A DNA stretch of 64,000 bases, from NCBI RefSeq assembly GCF_900183385.1, contig NZ_FXUT01000012.1, positions 1 through 64,000 on the forward strand. The letters are read 5' to 3'. Positions 31,482-40,341 of the stretch are shown here, one piece after another. The DNA comes from Listeria costaricensis (GTDB taxonomy: Bacteria > Bacillota > Bacilli > Lactobacillales > Listeriaceae). A model generated the notes under the pieces. That model was not told the DNA's origin. It searched no databases and saw only the letters and a list, made by a program, of their open reading frames with translations. A program made the translations under genes and the position numbers. Position 1 is the first letter of the stretch, and each line of letters begins with the position of its first letter.

Positions 31482-32147
31482 TTAACGTTTGTCGACGGCT
31501 TTTGTGATTAAGTCGCCAATAATTTGGAAGATAAAGACGATCACCAAAATAATGATGGTCGATACAAGTGTCACATCTGGTTGATTACGCTGGAAACCTT
31601 CGAGATAAGCGGCATTCCCCAAGCCGCCTGCCCCAATGACACCAGCCATGGCGGTAAAGCCGACCAGTGAGATGGCCGTTACGGTGATACCGGAAACGAT
31701 TGCCGGTAGGGCTTCTGGAATCAGGACTTTCCATACGATTGAAAAGATGTTGGCTCCCATAGCACGAGCCGCTTCGATCACGCCTTTGTCCACTTCACGA
31801 AAAGCAATCTCGACCATGCGGGCATAGAATGGTGCTGCCGAAATGATCAGTGCTGGAAGTGCCGCTTTGGGGCCAATGATGGTGCCGACTAGGGTTTTGG
31901 TCATTGGTAGCAGCAGGACGATCAGGATGATGAACGGGATGGAGCGGAATATATTGACAAGAATGGCGGTAATCCAGTAAAGGACTTTGGCTCCTTTGCC
32001 GTCTTTGCGATTGGAAAGGAACAGCAGCAGACCGAGCAGAATCCCAAGAACAAAAACGGCCACTAGAGAAATCAGCGTCATATAGAGGGTTTCTTCTGTG
32101 TAGGTCCACATCATGTCCCAGTCGACATTTGGAAATAGTGTGCTCAT
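31482..32147 (-). CDS. metP: Methionine ABC transporter permease
   Basis: The 221-residue permease has five hydrophobic segments and the ABC coupling motif region EAARAMGANIFSIVWKVLIPEALP. PPF/FRSIPFIILI near the middle is typical of MetI/MetP. It overlaps metN by 4 nt. Confidence 0.94.
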   Translation of the reverse strand: MSTLFPNVDWDMMWTYTEETLYMTLISLVAVFVLGILLGLLLFLSNRKDGKGAKVLYWITAILVNIFRSIPFIILIVLLLPMTKTLVGTIIGPKAALPALIISAAPFYARMVEIAFREVDKGVIEAARAMGANIFSIVWKVLIPEALPAIVSGITVTAISLVGFTAMAGVIGAGGLGNAAYLEGFQRNQPDVTLVSTIIILVIVFIFQIIGDLITKAVDKR

Positions 32148-33166
32148 CCTTCAATCACCTCCGTTTCAACTTGCAGTTCGCGAAGATGATTGATGGCATC
32201 TGTGATCTGCTGGTCGGTACCCTGGATTTGAATGTAAAGTGTTCCATAAGCACCGTTTTGTGTTTGTGTCAAGCTGCCGTGCAGAACATTTAACAGGACA
32301 CCGTTTTTCTGGGCGACTTGTGAAATGATTGGCTGAGTGGCATTTTCACTCATGAAGAGTAGCTTGACAATTTTGCCGTCTTGGTAGTTTTTAAGTAGCA
32401 AATGAATCAATTCTTCTGTTTCATCGGATTCGGTGACCTGACGAACAAAGCGTTTGGTAATCTGGGCTTTTGGATGCTTGAAAACTTCAAGAACAGGCCC
32501 GAGCTCAACGACTTTCCCTGCTTCCATGACGGCCACCCGATTACAAATTTTACGAATGACGTGCATTTCATGTGTGATGACGATAATCGTTAAATGAAGC
32601 CGTTTGTTGATGTCGAGCAGTAGATCTAGCACTTCATCCGTTGTCTGCGGGTCTAGTGCAGATGTCGCTTCGTCACACAAGAGGACGGTTGGATCATTGG
32701 CAAGCGCCCGGGCAATTCCGACACGCTGCTTCTGGCCGCCGCTTAGTTCGGACGGGTAGGCATCTTCTTTACCCGACAGGCCGACCAGCCCAATCAGTTC
32801 ATTCACCCGTTCTTTTCTTTGTGCCTTGGGAACGCCTGCAATCTCAAGTGGAAAGGCAATGTTTTCAAAAACCGTCCGCGACCATAGCAGATTAAAATGC
32901 TGAAAAATCATGCCGATTTTTTGGCGGGCTTTGCGAAGTTCTCTACCACGAATTTGGCTGATCGTACGCTCGCCAACCTTGACGACACCTTCTGACGGTA
33001 ATTCAAGTCCATTGAACATTCGGATCAGGCTGCTTTTTCCCGCCCCTGAGTAACCGACTACGCCAAAAATTTCACCAGGCTCAATGGTCAGGCTGACATC
33101 ATCAACCGCGCGTACTTTCTTTTTGCCAGATGTATAATCTTTGATGACATTTTGTAAAGTAATCAT
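32144..33166 (-). CDS. metN: Methionine ABC transporter ATPase
   Basis: The 340-residue ATPase has Walker A GYSGAGKSS, signature LSGGQKQRVGIA and Walker B VLLCDEATSALDP. A C-terminal NIL regulatory domain (about 265-340) senses methionine in this family. The start MITLQNV at 33166 follows GGTGAGGAAG. An in-frame extension would overlap the riboswitch terminator and is rejected. First gene of metNPQ. Confidence 0.95.
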   Translation of the reverse strand: MITLQNVIKDYTSGKKKVRAVDDVSLTIEPGEIFGVVGYSGAGKSSLIRMFNGLELPSEGVVKVGERTISQIRGRELRKARQKIGMIFQHFNLLWSRTVFENIAFPLEIAGVPKAQRKERVNELIGLVGLSGKEDAYPSELSGGQKQRVGIARALANDPTVLLCDEATSALDPQTTDEVLDLLLDINKRLHLTIIVITHEMHVIRKICNRVAVMEAGKVVELGPVLEVFKHPKAQITKRFVRQVTESDETEELIHLLLKNYQDGKIVKLLFMSENATQPIISQVAQKNGVLLNVLHGSLTQTQNGAYGTLYIQIQGTDQQITDAINHLRELQVETEVIEG

Positions 33167-33209
33167 TGCTTCCTCACCTTTTTCTTTAAATTCTATCGGA
33201 AAAGCGAAT

Positions 33210-33372
33210 AAAAAAAGCCTCTCTGCATCATGAGCAGAAAGGCACCACATTTAAGGATTCACTCTCTTCTCATCTTTCAGAACGATTCGTCCTGCATGAT
33301 TTAGCACCTTAAGTATCCACTTAGGTTGCCGGGCTTCACTGGGCATGTTCCCTCAGCCACTCTTGATAAGAA
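33210..33372 (-). promoter_or_regulatory. SAM riboswitch (S-box) with terminator, controlling metNPQ
   Basis: On minus the conserved elements run CTTATCAAGAGTGGCTGAGGG, then GCCCGGCAACC, then AAGGTGCTAAATC, then TGAAAGATGAG (aptamer about 33264-33370). The 10-bp terminator stem GCCTTTCTGC/GCAGAGAGGC with seven T (33210-33243) follows. This is the standard SAM-off arrangement. Confidence 0.95.
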
Positions 33373-33407
33373 ATTTACTTTATAAGGATTTAGTATCCTG
33401 TTTTTTT

Positions 33408-33436
33408 ATATTACATGGGCATCCGTATTTTGTCAA
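33408..33436 (-). promoter_or_regulatory. Sigma-A promoter of metNPQ
   Basis: On minus, consensus TTGACA and TAATAT separated by 17 bp, about 35 bp before the S-box. Confidence 0.88.
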
Positions 33437-33447
33437 CAAACAATTTT

Positions 33448-33642
33448 TCAGTTAGCAAAAGAAATCAGATGATACAGACCGCCAGTTTTGGCAGCAGAGG
33501 TACTTAATTCCATTATCTTCCAGGTTGGCTGACTTTCGTTATATCCATCTAGAAATTGAGGGCCGAGCAGATAAGTGATAAAGAAAAACAAGAGCACAGT
33601 CAAACAGGCAACCACAATCACAATCTTACTTTTTTTTGTCAT
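33448..33642 (-). CDS. Small single-span membrane protein
   Basis: The 64-residue product has a basic N-terminus (MTKKSK), one transmembrane helix (about 7-29) and a short extracytoplasmic tail. The ATG at 33642 follows AGGAGGGGG. It lies 73 nt behind cesK and is preceded by tandem 11-bp direct repeats, suggesting it is part of, or controlled by, the two-component system. L. monocytogenes also has a small gene next to cesK. Function unknown. Confidence 0.75.
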   Translation of the reverse strand: MTKKSKIVIVVACLTVLLFFFITYLLGPQFLDGYNESQPTWKIMELSTSAAKTGGLYHLISFAN

Positions 33643-33698
33643 TTTTCCCCCTCCTTGCATTTCTCTATGTTAACTTCTTAAAATAAATGCAGCAGAAA

Positions 33699-33720
33699 GA
33701 AAAGTTTAAGAAAAGTTAAA
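33699..33720 (-). repeat. Tandem 11-bp direct repeats, candidate CesR site
   Basis: On plus, GAAAAGTTTAA and GAAAAGTTAAA lie head-to-tail; the second overlaps the cesK stop codon. The 11-bp spacing is that of OmpR-family response regulator sites. They sit about 57-78 bp upstream of the small membrane protein gene. Confidence 0.5.
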
Positions 33721-34858
33721 GATTGATCAGCGGTAATTTCACTGTAAAGGTTGTCCGTCTGTTTTTACTCTCTGCTGTTACCAAGCCGCCGTGTTTCTCT
33801 ACAATAGATTTAGCAATGGCCAGTCCGAGCCCTGTTCCATTGGTTGTCCGATTCTTGTCAACTTTGTAGAAACGGTCAAATAAATGCGGTAAATCAAGCG
33901 CTGGAATCTCCTCACCATAATTGCTGACATCAATCACGGCCCACTCTCCGTCTCGCTGAGCAGTGATTTCTATCTGTCCGCCCTCTTCACCGTAACGAAG
34001 CGCATTGGAAAACAGATTTTCAAACAGTCGCATGATCTGATTCCCATCGCCGCTGACCATTAGATTATCTACCCGATAGTGCTCCATCACCTCTGTTCCC
34101 TTCTCCTGTGCCGAACGGTCGAATTCGGCCACCAACTGGCGAAGCAGCTCGATCATGTCCAGCTGATCATTCGCAAGCAGATATTCCGGGCTCTCAAGCC
34201 GCGTATAGGAAAATAGATCATCAATCAATTTATGCAAATGGTGGGCTTTATCGTAGACTAGGTCTGTATAATAACGCAATTCGATTTCATCGCGATAACG
34301 ATCCTCGTGAATATAGCTCAAATAACCAAGAATGGATGTGAGCGGCGTCCGCAAATCATGCGACACATTTGTGATCAGATCATTTTTTGCTTGTTGCGCC
34401 TGTTGCTCCTGTGCCATAAGATTTTTCTGCCGTTCGCGCATTTTTTCAATATTCACTTCAAGTTCGCGGATCTCAGGGGCGAGACTTTCTGTATCGACGG
34501 GCTGATCATTATTAAGCGCCGAATTAATAACTCGCAGCTGCAGCTTTAAATTGTGCTGCCGCATGATCCGGTAGAAGAAATAGAAAATAAAGAGTGCGAT
34601 CACAGCAAGAATCAGGTACTTTATCGCAATGAACAAGGGGGACTGCACGGTATTTTGATATTTACCATAACCGAACAAACTGAAAAATGCGTCACTTAGT
34701 CCGCTCAGAACCACAGAATTCGACATGATGTACATCATCCACAAATAAAACGTCTGAAGGGTGGCCACACTGAGCAGCCAAGAAACGATCGCAAAAAAGC
34801 CGATCTGCCATGGCTTCATGACATGGGTAACATTACTAATCCAGCGGTTAAACTTCAA
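33716..34858 (-). CDS. cesK: Sensor histidine kinase, CesK/VanS-like
   Basis: The 380-residue kinase has two membrane helices (about 20-45 and 80-97) flanking a short external loop, a coiled linker and a HisKA domain with H167 in NVSHDLRTPLT. The HATPase domain shows the N, G1 and G2 boxes (ENLFSNALRYG, GTGLGLAI). The short sensor loop is typical of envelope-stress kinases. In L. monocytogenes CesRK responds to cell-wall antibiotics and ethanol. Its start overlaps the cesR end by 11 nt. The name is by similarity and synteny. Confidence 0.85.
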   Translation of the reverse strand: MKFNRWISNVTHVMKPWQIGFFAIVSWLLSVATLQTFYLWMMYIMSNSVVLSGLSDAFFSLFGYGKYQNTVQSPLFIAIKYLILAVIALFIFYFFYRIMRQHNLKLQLRVINSALNNDQPVDTESLAPEIRELEVNIEKMRERQKNLMAQEQQAQQAKNDLITNVSHDLRTPLTSILGYLSYIHEDRYRDEIELRYYTDLVYDKAHHLHKLIDDLFSYTRLESPEYLLANDQLDMIELLRQLVAEFDRSAQEKGTEVMEHYRVDNLMVSGDGNQIMRLFENLFSNALRYGEEGGQIEITAQRDGEWAVIDVSNYGEEIPALDLPHLFDRFYKVDKNRTTNGTGLGLAIAKSIVEKHGGLVTAESKNRRTTFTVKLPLINL

Positions 34859-35540
34859 TTTTATAGCCCACTCCCCAAATGGTTTTGATCACATTCTCGC
34901 CGCCCATCGCCTCTCGTAATTTATCTCGCAAATTACTAATGTGGACCATGACTGTTTTGCTGGCACCAAATGCTTTTTCTTGCCAATTTTTTTCAAAAAT
35001 ATACTCCGAACTGAAAACACGACCGGGCTCACTTGCAAGCAGAAACAGAATATCGAATTCAGAGGTGGTCAGATGCAGCTCCTTCTGATTCACTGTTACA
35101 ATATGCTGATCGCGATCCACCACAATCGGCCCAATCACAAGTGTGTCAGAGGTGGAGGCTTCGTTTGATTTCATCAATTGCAAGCGCCGCAAGATGGCTT
35201 TGACCCGCACGGATAATTCAAGCGGATTGAAAGGCTTGACCATATAGTCATCCGCGCCTGTCAAAAGCCCCATAATTTTATCATTATCCTCTGCTTTTGC
35301 ACTTAGCATTAAAATAGGTGTATTGATACCGGCACTGCGCATTCTTTTACAAACTTCAAGTCCGTCCATTTCCGGCATCATAATATCTAAAATAACCAGT
35401 GAGAGATCTTGTTCTTGGGCGATTTCCCATGCTTTGGCGCCGTCATGTGCCTGAAAAATCTCATAGCCTTCATTTTGAAGATAGAGTTTAACTAAATCGA
35501 CAATTTCTTTATCGTCATCCGCGATTAAAATAGAGGTCAT
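34848..35540 (-). CDS. cesR: OmpR-family response regulator, CesR-like
   Basis: The 230-residue regulator has a receiver domain with acidic DDD at 8-10, phosphoacceptor D52 in LDIMMPEMDG and a conserved lysine in MVKPFNPLEL. A winged-helix DNA-binding domain follows (about 130-228). It is transcribed upstream of cesK from an extended -10 (TGGTACAAT). The synteny with metNPQ on one side and thioredoxin/gcvH on the other matches lmo2421-2422 of L. monocytogenes. Confidence 0.88.
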   Translation of the reverse strand: MTSILIADDDKEIVDLVKLYLQNEGYEIFQAHDGAKAWEIAQEQDLSLVILDIMMPEMDGLEVCKRMRSAGINTPILMLSAKAEDNDKIMGLLTGADDYMVKPFNPLELSVRVKAILRRLQLMKSNEASTSDTLVIGPIVVDRDQHIVTVNQKELHLTTSEFDILFLLASEPGRVFSSEYIFEKNWQEKAFGASKTVMVHISNLRDKLREAMGGENVIKTIWGVGYKIEV

Positions 35541-35591
35541 TTCACCGTGTTCCTTTCCAACGTGTTTTTATTTATTGTACCACTCCACAAA

Positions 35592-35623
35592 ACAAAAAAG
35601 AAATCCGTTTCCAGACTTCTTTA
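35592..35623 (-). terminator. Terminator of the CDF transporter gene
   Basis: On minus, stem AAGAAGTC/GATTTCTT (one G-U) followed by TTTTT. Confidence 0.65.
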
Positions 35624-35630
35624 AAATAAA

Positions 35631-36509
35631 TTAAACATTCCTTAGATAAACCCGTTCTTCTTCCGGCTCAAGATGGATTAGGACCTGTGCTTTCGAATAA
35701 TAGCGGCTGATCTCGCCTTCAATTTCATCACAAAGATGATGCCCTTTTTCAATCGTCAGCTCAGACGGAACCACCAGATGGAAGTCAATGTATTCTTCTG
35801 CTCCGGCACGTCTAGTGCGGAAATCATGAAATTCGATAAACTCTTCTTTATGCGCCAAAATAATTCGCTTGATTTCTTCTTCTTCTTTACGTGAAAGTCG
35901 TTTATCCATTAGTGGTGGGAACGATTCTTTGAGCAGCTTCCAAGCTTCAAACATAATATAAATGGCCGTCATGATGGCAATCGTAGGATCCAGCCAAAGC
36001 CAGCCGGTTAAATGAACAAGTAGCAAGCTGGCGGCAATGCCGAGCGATGTAAAAACATCTGTAAACAAGTGCAGAGCATTGGATTTCATCGCAACCGAAT
36101 TGGCCTTTTCCGCTGCTCGATTGATAATCCGTGAAATAATGACATTGACGAGTGCACCAAACAGCATCACGGCAATCCCCAGCGCAGGAAACTTAATTTC
36201 ATGCGGATGAGTAAATTTATTGATTGATTCAATAATGATCCAGATTCCCGCCACAAAAATCAGCAGCGTCTCGATCGTTCCAGCAATATTTTCTGCCTTC
36301 CCATGTCCATACGGGTGGTCTTCATCTGCCGGCCGTTCGGCAATCCGAATGGAGAAAAAAGTAATGACCGACGCAAAAAAATCCATCGATGAATGGATCC
36401 CTTCTGAAATAACTGCTACTGACCCTGTTAAAAATCCAACCACCAGTTTTAAAATAACAATACAAAAATTGCTGATAACTGAAAGAATGGTGAGATTTGT
36501 GTGATTCAT
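35631..36509 (-). CDS. Cation diffusion facilitator family transporter
   Basis: The 292-residue protein has six membrane helices and a C-terminal cytoplasmic metal-sensing domain. The family motif DHPYGHGKAENIAGT is present after helix II. Metal-site acids/histidines are expected in SEGIHSSMDF and in SNALHLFTDVF. Such proteins export Zn, Mn, Fe or related divalent ions by proton antiport; the H/D pattern does not settle the metal. ATG follows GGGGGC-type purines, a less ideal site. Monocistronic. Confidence 0.9.
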   Translation of the reverse strand: MNHTNLTILSVISNFCIVILKLVVGFLTGSVAVISEGIHSSMDFFASVITFFSIRIAERPADEDHPYGHGKAENIAGTIETLLIFVAGIWIIIESINKFTHPHEIKFPALGIAVMLFGALVNVIISRIINRAAEKANSVAMKSNALHLFTDVFTSLGIAASLLLVHLTGWLWLDPTIAIMTAIYIMFEAWKLLKESFPPLMDKRLSRKEEEEIKRIILAHKEEFIEFHDFRTRRAGAEEYIDFHLVVPSELTIEKGHHLCDEIEGEISRYYSKAQVLIHLEPEEERVYLRNV

Positions 36510-36677
36510 TTTGATAGCCCCCGTTTGAATGCTTTATGATGCTAATATGTATAAGAAATTTAACGCCTGAACTATCTTATCATATCAACGTTATATGAGT
36601 CTACAGCAACCTTTTTAGCAATATGCAGGTCTATATCGGGGGTGAAAAAGTTTTTCCCTACACCAAATTTTTCTTTT

Positions 36678-36983
36678 CTAATCAGCCGTGACAAATTCAA
36701 AAATACTAGTAACATTATTTAATTCATAGCTGATTTTTTGCAGCTGCCCATTTTGGTATTTGAGCAAGGCTGGGACTGAACGAATATGATGCTGTTCGGC
36801 CACATCTGGAAAAAAGTTCAGATCTGCCTTCGCGAAATGGCGTTCTGGCTGAGCCGCTTCGACGAATTCAATCAACTGCCCGGCAAGCTGACAAACGCCG
36901 CAAGTCGGTGTGTAGAAATAGAGAATAAAATCCCGCCGCTCGGCAAGCTGCTGTTCAAATTGCGTTTTTTGCCAAATTTCCAT
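36678..36983 (-). CDS. Thioredoxin family protein
   Basis: The 101-residue protein has the thioredoxin fold order with an active site TCGVC in FYTPTCGVCQL, unlike the WCGPC of classic thioredoxins. A cis-proline segment SVPALL is also present. It is cytosolic, without a signal peptide. ATG follows AAGGAGCG. The gene sits between the CDF gene and gcvH, as does lmo2424. Confidence 0.88.
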   Translation of the reverse strand: MEIWQKTQFEQQLAERRDFILYFYTPTCGVCQLAGQLIEFVEAAQPERHFAKADLNFFPDVAEQHHIRSVPALLKYQNGQLQKISYELNNVTSIFEFVTAD

Positions 36984-37046
36984 TCTTCATCGCTCCTTTT
37001 GATAAAGTCTGCTCACGGGAAGCTGTCACTGATTCCGTCGAAGCAC

Positions 37047-37085
37047 CCATAAAAAAATCGACCGCACGCAAGCAGCCGATCTTGA
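37047..37085 (-). terminator. Probable terminator of gcvH
   Basis: On minus, an imperfect GATCGGCTGC/GTGCGGTCGAT hairpin is followed by seven T. Confidence 0.6.
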
Positions 37086-37095
37086 AAATTTTCTT

Positions 37096-37473
37096 TTAGT
37101 CGATTACTTTTTGATAATCATCTGCTGAAAGAAGCGCTTCAACTTGCGCACTGTCCACTTCCTCCACTTTTAAAAGCCAACCCTTGTCATACGGATTGCT
37201 GTTTAATAGTTCCGGTGCATCTTCCAATTCGGCATTGATTTCGACGACTTTCCCCGTAATCGGTGCATAAAAGTCAGAAACGGTTTTAACCGATTCGATT
37301 GAGCCGATGGAATCCCCCTGTTCAATCGTATCCCCCACCTCTGGCAGTTCAACAAATACGATATCGCCTAGCTGATCCTGCGCAAAATCTGTGATTCCGA
37401 TTAGGTATGTACCGCCCTCTTCTTTTACCCACTCATGTTCTTCCGTATACACAAATTCTTTTGGTAAACTCAT
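37096..37473 (-). CDS. gcvH: Glycine cleavage system H protein
   Basis: The 125-residue lipoyl carrier has its lipoylation lysine at K63 in [12 protein letters not shown]. In Firmicutes GcvH also relays lipoyl groups to other 2-oxoacid dehydrogenases, which may explain why it is apart from gcvPT. ATG follows AAGGAGG. Confidence 0.95.
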   Translation of the reverse strand: MSLPKEFVYTEEHEWVKEEGGTYLIGITDFAQDQLGDIVFVELPEVGDTIEQGDSIGSIESVKTVSDFYAPITGKVVEINAELEDAPELLNSNPYDKGWLLKVEEVDSAQVEALLSADDYQKVID

Positions 37474-37519
37474 CCTTATTTCCTCCTTTTTACGCTTTTT
37501 ATGTCAAACAAATGATGTC

Positions 37520-37873
37520 TTATTTCCAGTTTGCTTCAAATTCACTTTCTTTAAAACCAAGTGTCACCTTGCTGCCATCTGTTGTCAGCGGGCGCTTAAT
37601 CAGCATGCCGTCCGATGCAAGAAGTGTAAAAGCCTCATCTTCCGTCATTTGATCGACTTTATCTTTCAAGCCCAGTTCACGATACTTGATGCCGCTTGTA
37701 TTGAAAAAACGACGAATCGGCAGACCGCTACTTTTCCAGAAAGCTTTTAATTCATCTGCAGTAGGCGTTTCTTGAATCAAATCAATTTTATTCACTTCCA
37801 CATTGTTTTCTTTCAACCATGCATCTGCTCGCTTGCAGGTTGTGCATTTTGGATACCAGTAAAAGTTAATCAT
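37520..37873 (-). CDS. Spx/ArsC (YffB) family thioredoxin-fold protein
   Basis: The 117-residue protein has the ArsC/Spx signature with CTTC at residues 10-13 and the late conserved segment LIKRPLTTDG. It is not a classic arsenate reductase by context, and the full Spx RNA polymerase surface cannot be judged by eye. Start at 37873 follows GAAGGGAG; a longer upstream in-frame start lacks such a site. Cytosolic. Equivalent in position to lmo2426. Confidence 0.85.
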   Translation of the reverse strand: MINFYWYPKCTTCKRADAWLKENNVEVNKIDLIQETPTADELKAFWKSSGLPIRRFFNTSGIKYRELGLKDKVDQMTEDEAFTLLASDGMLIKRPLTTDGSKVTLGFKESEFEANWK

Positions 37874-38013
37874 TTTGTTGCTCCCTTCAGCATGAATTCT
37901 ACTTCTATCATAGTAGATTTTGCGAGAAAGTACAATTGGAAGCACTTTAAAATGGGGGAAATCAGCATGTATTTTAAAGTGGCTGAAATACGGCTCATTT
38001 TACTCCCCCGACA

Positions 38014-38047
38014 GCAAAAAACACAGACCAGTTTTCACCAGTCTGTG
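38014..38047 (-). terminator. Terminator of the rodA-type gene
   Basis: On minus, an 11-bp stem with GU pairs (CACAGACTGGT/ACTGGTCTGTG) and GAAA loop, followed by six T. Confidence 0.85.
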
Positions 38048-38057
38048 CCCGATTTTA

Positions 38058-39233
38058 TTATTCCGCAAATTCCTGTTCTTTGATTGTAAACATCGACTTC
38101 TGGTAGTTGAAACGGATGCCCAGCACCAGCCCGACAGCCATCATATTCCCGAGAAGCGCACTCCCCCCGTAGCTGATAAACGGAAGTGGAATACCTGTGA
38201 TTGGTAGCAGTCCGATATTCATGCCGACATTTTCAAGCACGTGGAACATGATCATCATTACGACACCCGTACAGATATACGAGTAGAAGGGAATTTTGAC
38301 ATCCAGTGCTACACGGATAATTTGATAGATGAGTAAGAAATAAAGAATGAGCAGCAAGCTTGCCCCAACAAAACCAAAGTTACCGCCAATAACGGTAAAA
38401 ATAAAGTCATTGTGGTTTTCTGGAATGGCGATCGCATTGTAGCCAGCACCATTTCCTGTCACTTGCCCGGAACCAATCGCAGTCATGGCGCGGAGAACTT
38501 GATAGCCGCCACCCTGCGGATCTGACTCGGGATTGATCCAGGTCGTAATCCGGTCAAATTGATAGGATTTGAAGCCCAGTTTCAGTAGCCAGTCCTGATG
38601 ATAGATAACCATCCAGATGGCTGTGACACCAATTGCTGCAATCGATGTATAAAGCGGAACGATAATTTTCCATGTGATTCCAGAAATCAGAATCATGCCG
38701 GCTGTCACTGCAATGAAAACCAGTGTCGTCCCCAAATCGGGTTGCAGCATGATCAGAATCATTGGTGGAATCATGACGCCGATAATTTTACCCAGCAAGA
38801 CGAAATCTCGACCGACTGTATGAAGCTGATACCTTTTATTGTGTTCCATGATGACTTTTGCTAAAACGATGATCATGATGACTTTCACGATCTCAGATGG
38901 CTGAAGGCTTCCTAGAAACGGAATCTCAATCCAGCTCTTGGCACCTTTGATCTCTGTTCCGAAAAGCAATACAAAGATGAGCATGGCAATCCCTAATGCA
39001 TAAAAATAATAGGCCCATTTAGTCAACTTTTCATAGTCGAACTGCATGACGACAACAATGGCAAATGAGCTGATGACCCACCAAATTGCCTGTTTGATGA
39101 CAAAATTGGCGTCATATTGCTCATTGGTCAGTTGGGCGCTGTAAATTGATATAAGACTGATGATACATAGAAGCATGAGAGACAATATGATTCCATAGTC
39201 AATCCGTCCTGCTAATTTATTCTGCTGGTTCAT
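38058..39233 (-). CDS. RodA/FtsW/SpoVE (SEDS) family peptidoglycan polymerase
   Basis: The 391-residue polytopic protein belongs to the SEDS glycosyltransferases that polymerise peptidoglycan. About ten membrane segments are visible. The conserved TGIPLPFISYGGSALL near the C-terminus and QPDLGTTLVF in the middle are family hallmarks. RodA-like features seem stronger than FtsW. In L. monocytogenes two adjacent SEDS genes are found at this place, but only one is here. A long leader (about 250 nt) precedes it. Confidence 0.9.
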   Translation of the reverse strand: MNQQNKLAGRIDYGIILSLMLLCIISLISIYSAQLTNEQYDANFVIKQAIWWVISSFAIVVVMQFDYEKLTKWAYYFYALGIAMLIFVLLFGTEIKGAKSWIEIPFLGSLQPSEIVKVIMIIVLAKVIMEHNKRYQLHTVGRDFVLLGKIIGVMIPPMILIMLQPDLGTTLVFIAVTAGMILISGITWKIIVPLYTSIAAIGVTAIWMVIYHQDWLLKLGFKSYQFDRITTWINPESDPQGGGYQVLRAMTAIGSGQVTGNGAGYNAIAIPENHNDFIFTVIGGNFGFVGASLLLILYFLLIYQIIRVALDVKIPFYSYICTGVVMMIMFHVLENVGMNIGLLPITGIPLPFISYGGSALLGNMMAVGLVLGIRFNYQKSMFTIKEQEFAE

Positions 39234-39504
39234 TTTATAATACGCTCCTTACTGATTGGCCTAACAACACGGTTTCTCTCTCTCCGTGACACCTTGTTCG
39301 TTCCTCCAAGCAGCTAAGCAAAAAACCAAGGCCTCTCACTCTGCCCTGTCTTTTTACCACTTACTTTTTGCGCATTTTGCCAAAAAGCGCATTTTCCCCT
39401 GTAGCTGTTTAAGTAGAGGCGGCTGTTCCCACTTCAATTCCGTGGGTTCAGTCAAAAATAATCTGACTTCGTTTATAAAACATTTTTCGCCTTGTACCAT
39501 TATA
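39234..39504 (-). promoter_or_regulatory. Long 5' leader and promoter candidate of the SEDS gene
   Basis: On minus, TATAAT is at 39499-39504 with only a weak -35 (TTCCTA). From there to the start codon are about 258 nt without a coding ORF. Structures seen are GCGC-TTTT/AAAA-GCGC at about 39370-39395 and CACGG/CCGTG around a purine-rich loop at about 39269-39289. No known riboswitch class was recognised. Confidence 0.45.
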
Positions 39505-39543
39505 ATAAAGTTTTCGCTCGATAGGAAGCTTTTTCACTAAATT

Positions 39544-40341
39544 CTAATCTAAATTATCAAATCGAGTCGATGCTACTGGTTCGATCCGAAGCTTGCCGCC
39601 GATTTCTGCCAGTTCTGCCCGGATATGAAAAATATCTTTCAAAAGCGCCTCAGTAAAAACTTCATGTGGCGTGCCTGATTGAACAAGTCGTCCATCTGCA
39701 CAGGTCACAATGTGGTCACTATAGCGGGCCGCCTGATTTAAATCATGCAGTACGAGCAGTATGGTCAGTCCATATTCGCCATTCAGTTTTTTCAAAAGTT
39801 CGAGCAGTTCAAGCTGATGCGCGATATCCAAATAAGTCGTCGGTTCATCAAGCAGCAAAATCGGCGTTTTTTGTGCAAGAGCCATGGCAAGCCAAGCGCG
39901 TTGCCGTTCCCCGCCGGATAAGGTATGAAGCGGCCGGTAAGCGAGTTCTGTCAGATTGGTTACACGAAGCGCCCAATCGATCACGGATTCGTCCTCTTCG
40001 CCAATCCGGTCGAGCCATTTCTTGTGAGGCAGTCGACCATAGGCCACTAGGTCGCGTGTCATCACGTCTAGCATGCCATCTGGGCTTTGTGAAAGCATCG
40101 TCATCTCTTGCGCCAGTTCTTTAGGGGAATAATCCGCAAGCGGGCGACTTTTCAAGCGTATCTCGCCTTGGTCCGGTTTCAAAAGTCGCATAATCAGCCG
40201 CAGCAGTGTGGACTTTCCGGAGCCGTTTGGGCCGATCAGCGTGGTGATTTTTCCTTCCGGGATTATCAGGTTGATATTTTCTAATGTAAAATCTTTTTTT
40301 CTGGAAAAATGAACATTTTGCAGTTCGATGAGTGGCTTCAT
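39544..40341 (-). CDS. Haem/siderophore ABC transporter ATPase
   Basis: The 265-residue FhuC/HupC-type ATPase has Walker A GPNGSGKST, signature LSGGERQRAWLA and Walker B ILLLDEPTTYLD, the last typical of iron-complex importers. Its start overlaps the permease end by 4 nt. In L. monocytogenes the equivalent operon (lmo2429-2431, hupCGD) imports haem; substrate here is inferred from synteny. Confidence 0.92.
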   Translation of the reverse strand: MKPLIELQNVHFSRKKDFTLENINLIIPEGKITTLIGPNGSGKSTLLRLIMRLLKPDQGEIRLKSRPLADYSPKELAQEMTMLSQSPDGMLDVMTRDLVAYGRLPHKKWLDRIGEEDESVIDWALRVTNLTELAYRPLHTLSGGERQRAWLAMALAQKTPILLLDEPTTYLDIAHQLELLELLKKLNGEYGLTILLVLHDLNQAARYSDHIVTCADGRLVQSGTPHEVFTEALLKDIFHIRAELAEIGGKLRIEPVASTRFDNLD

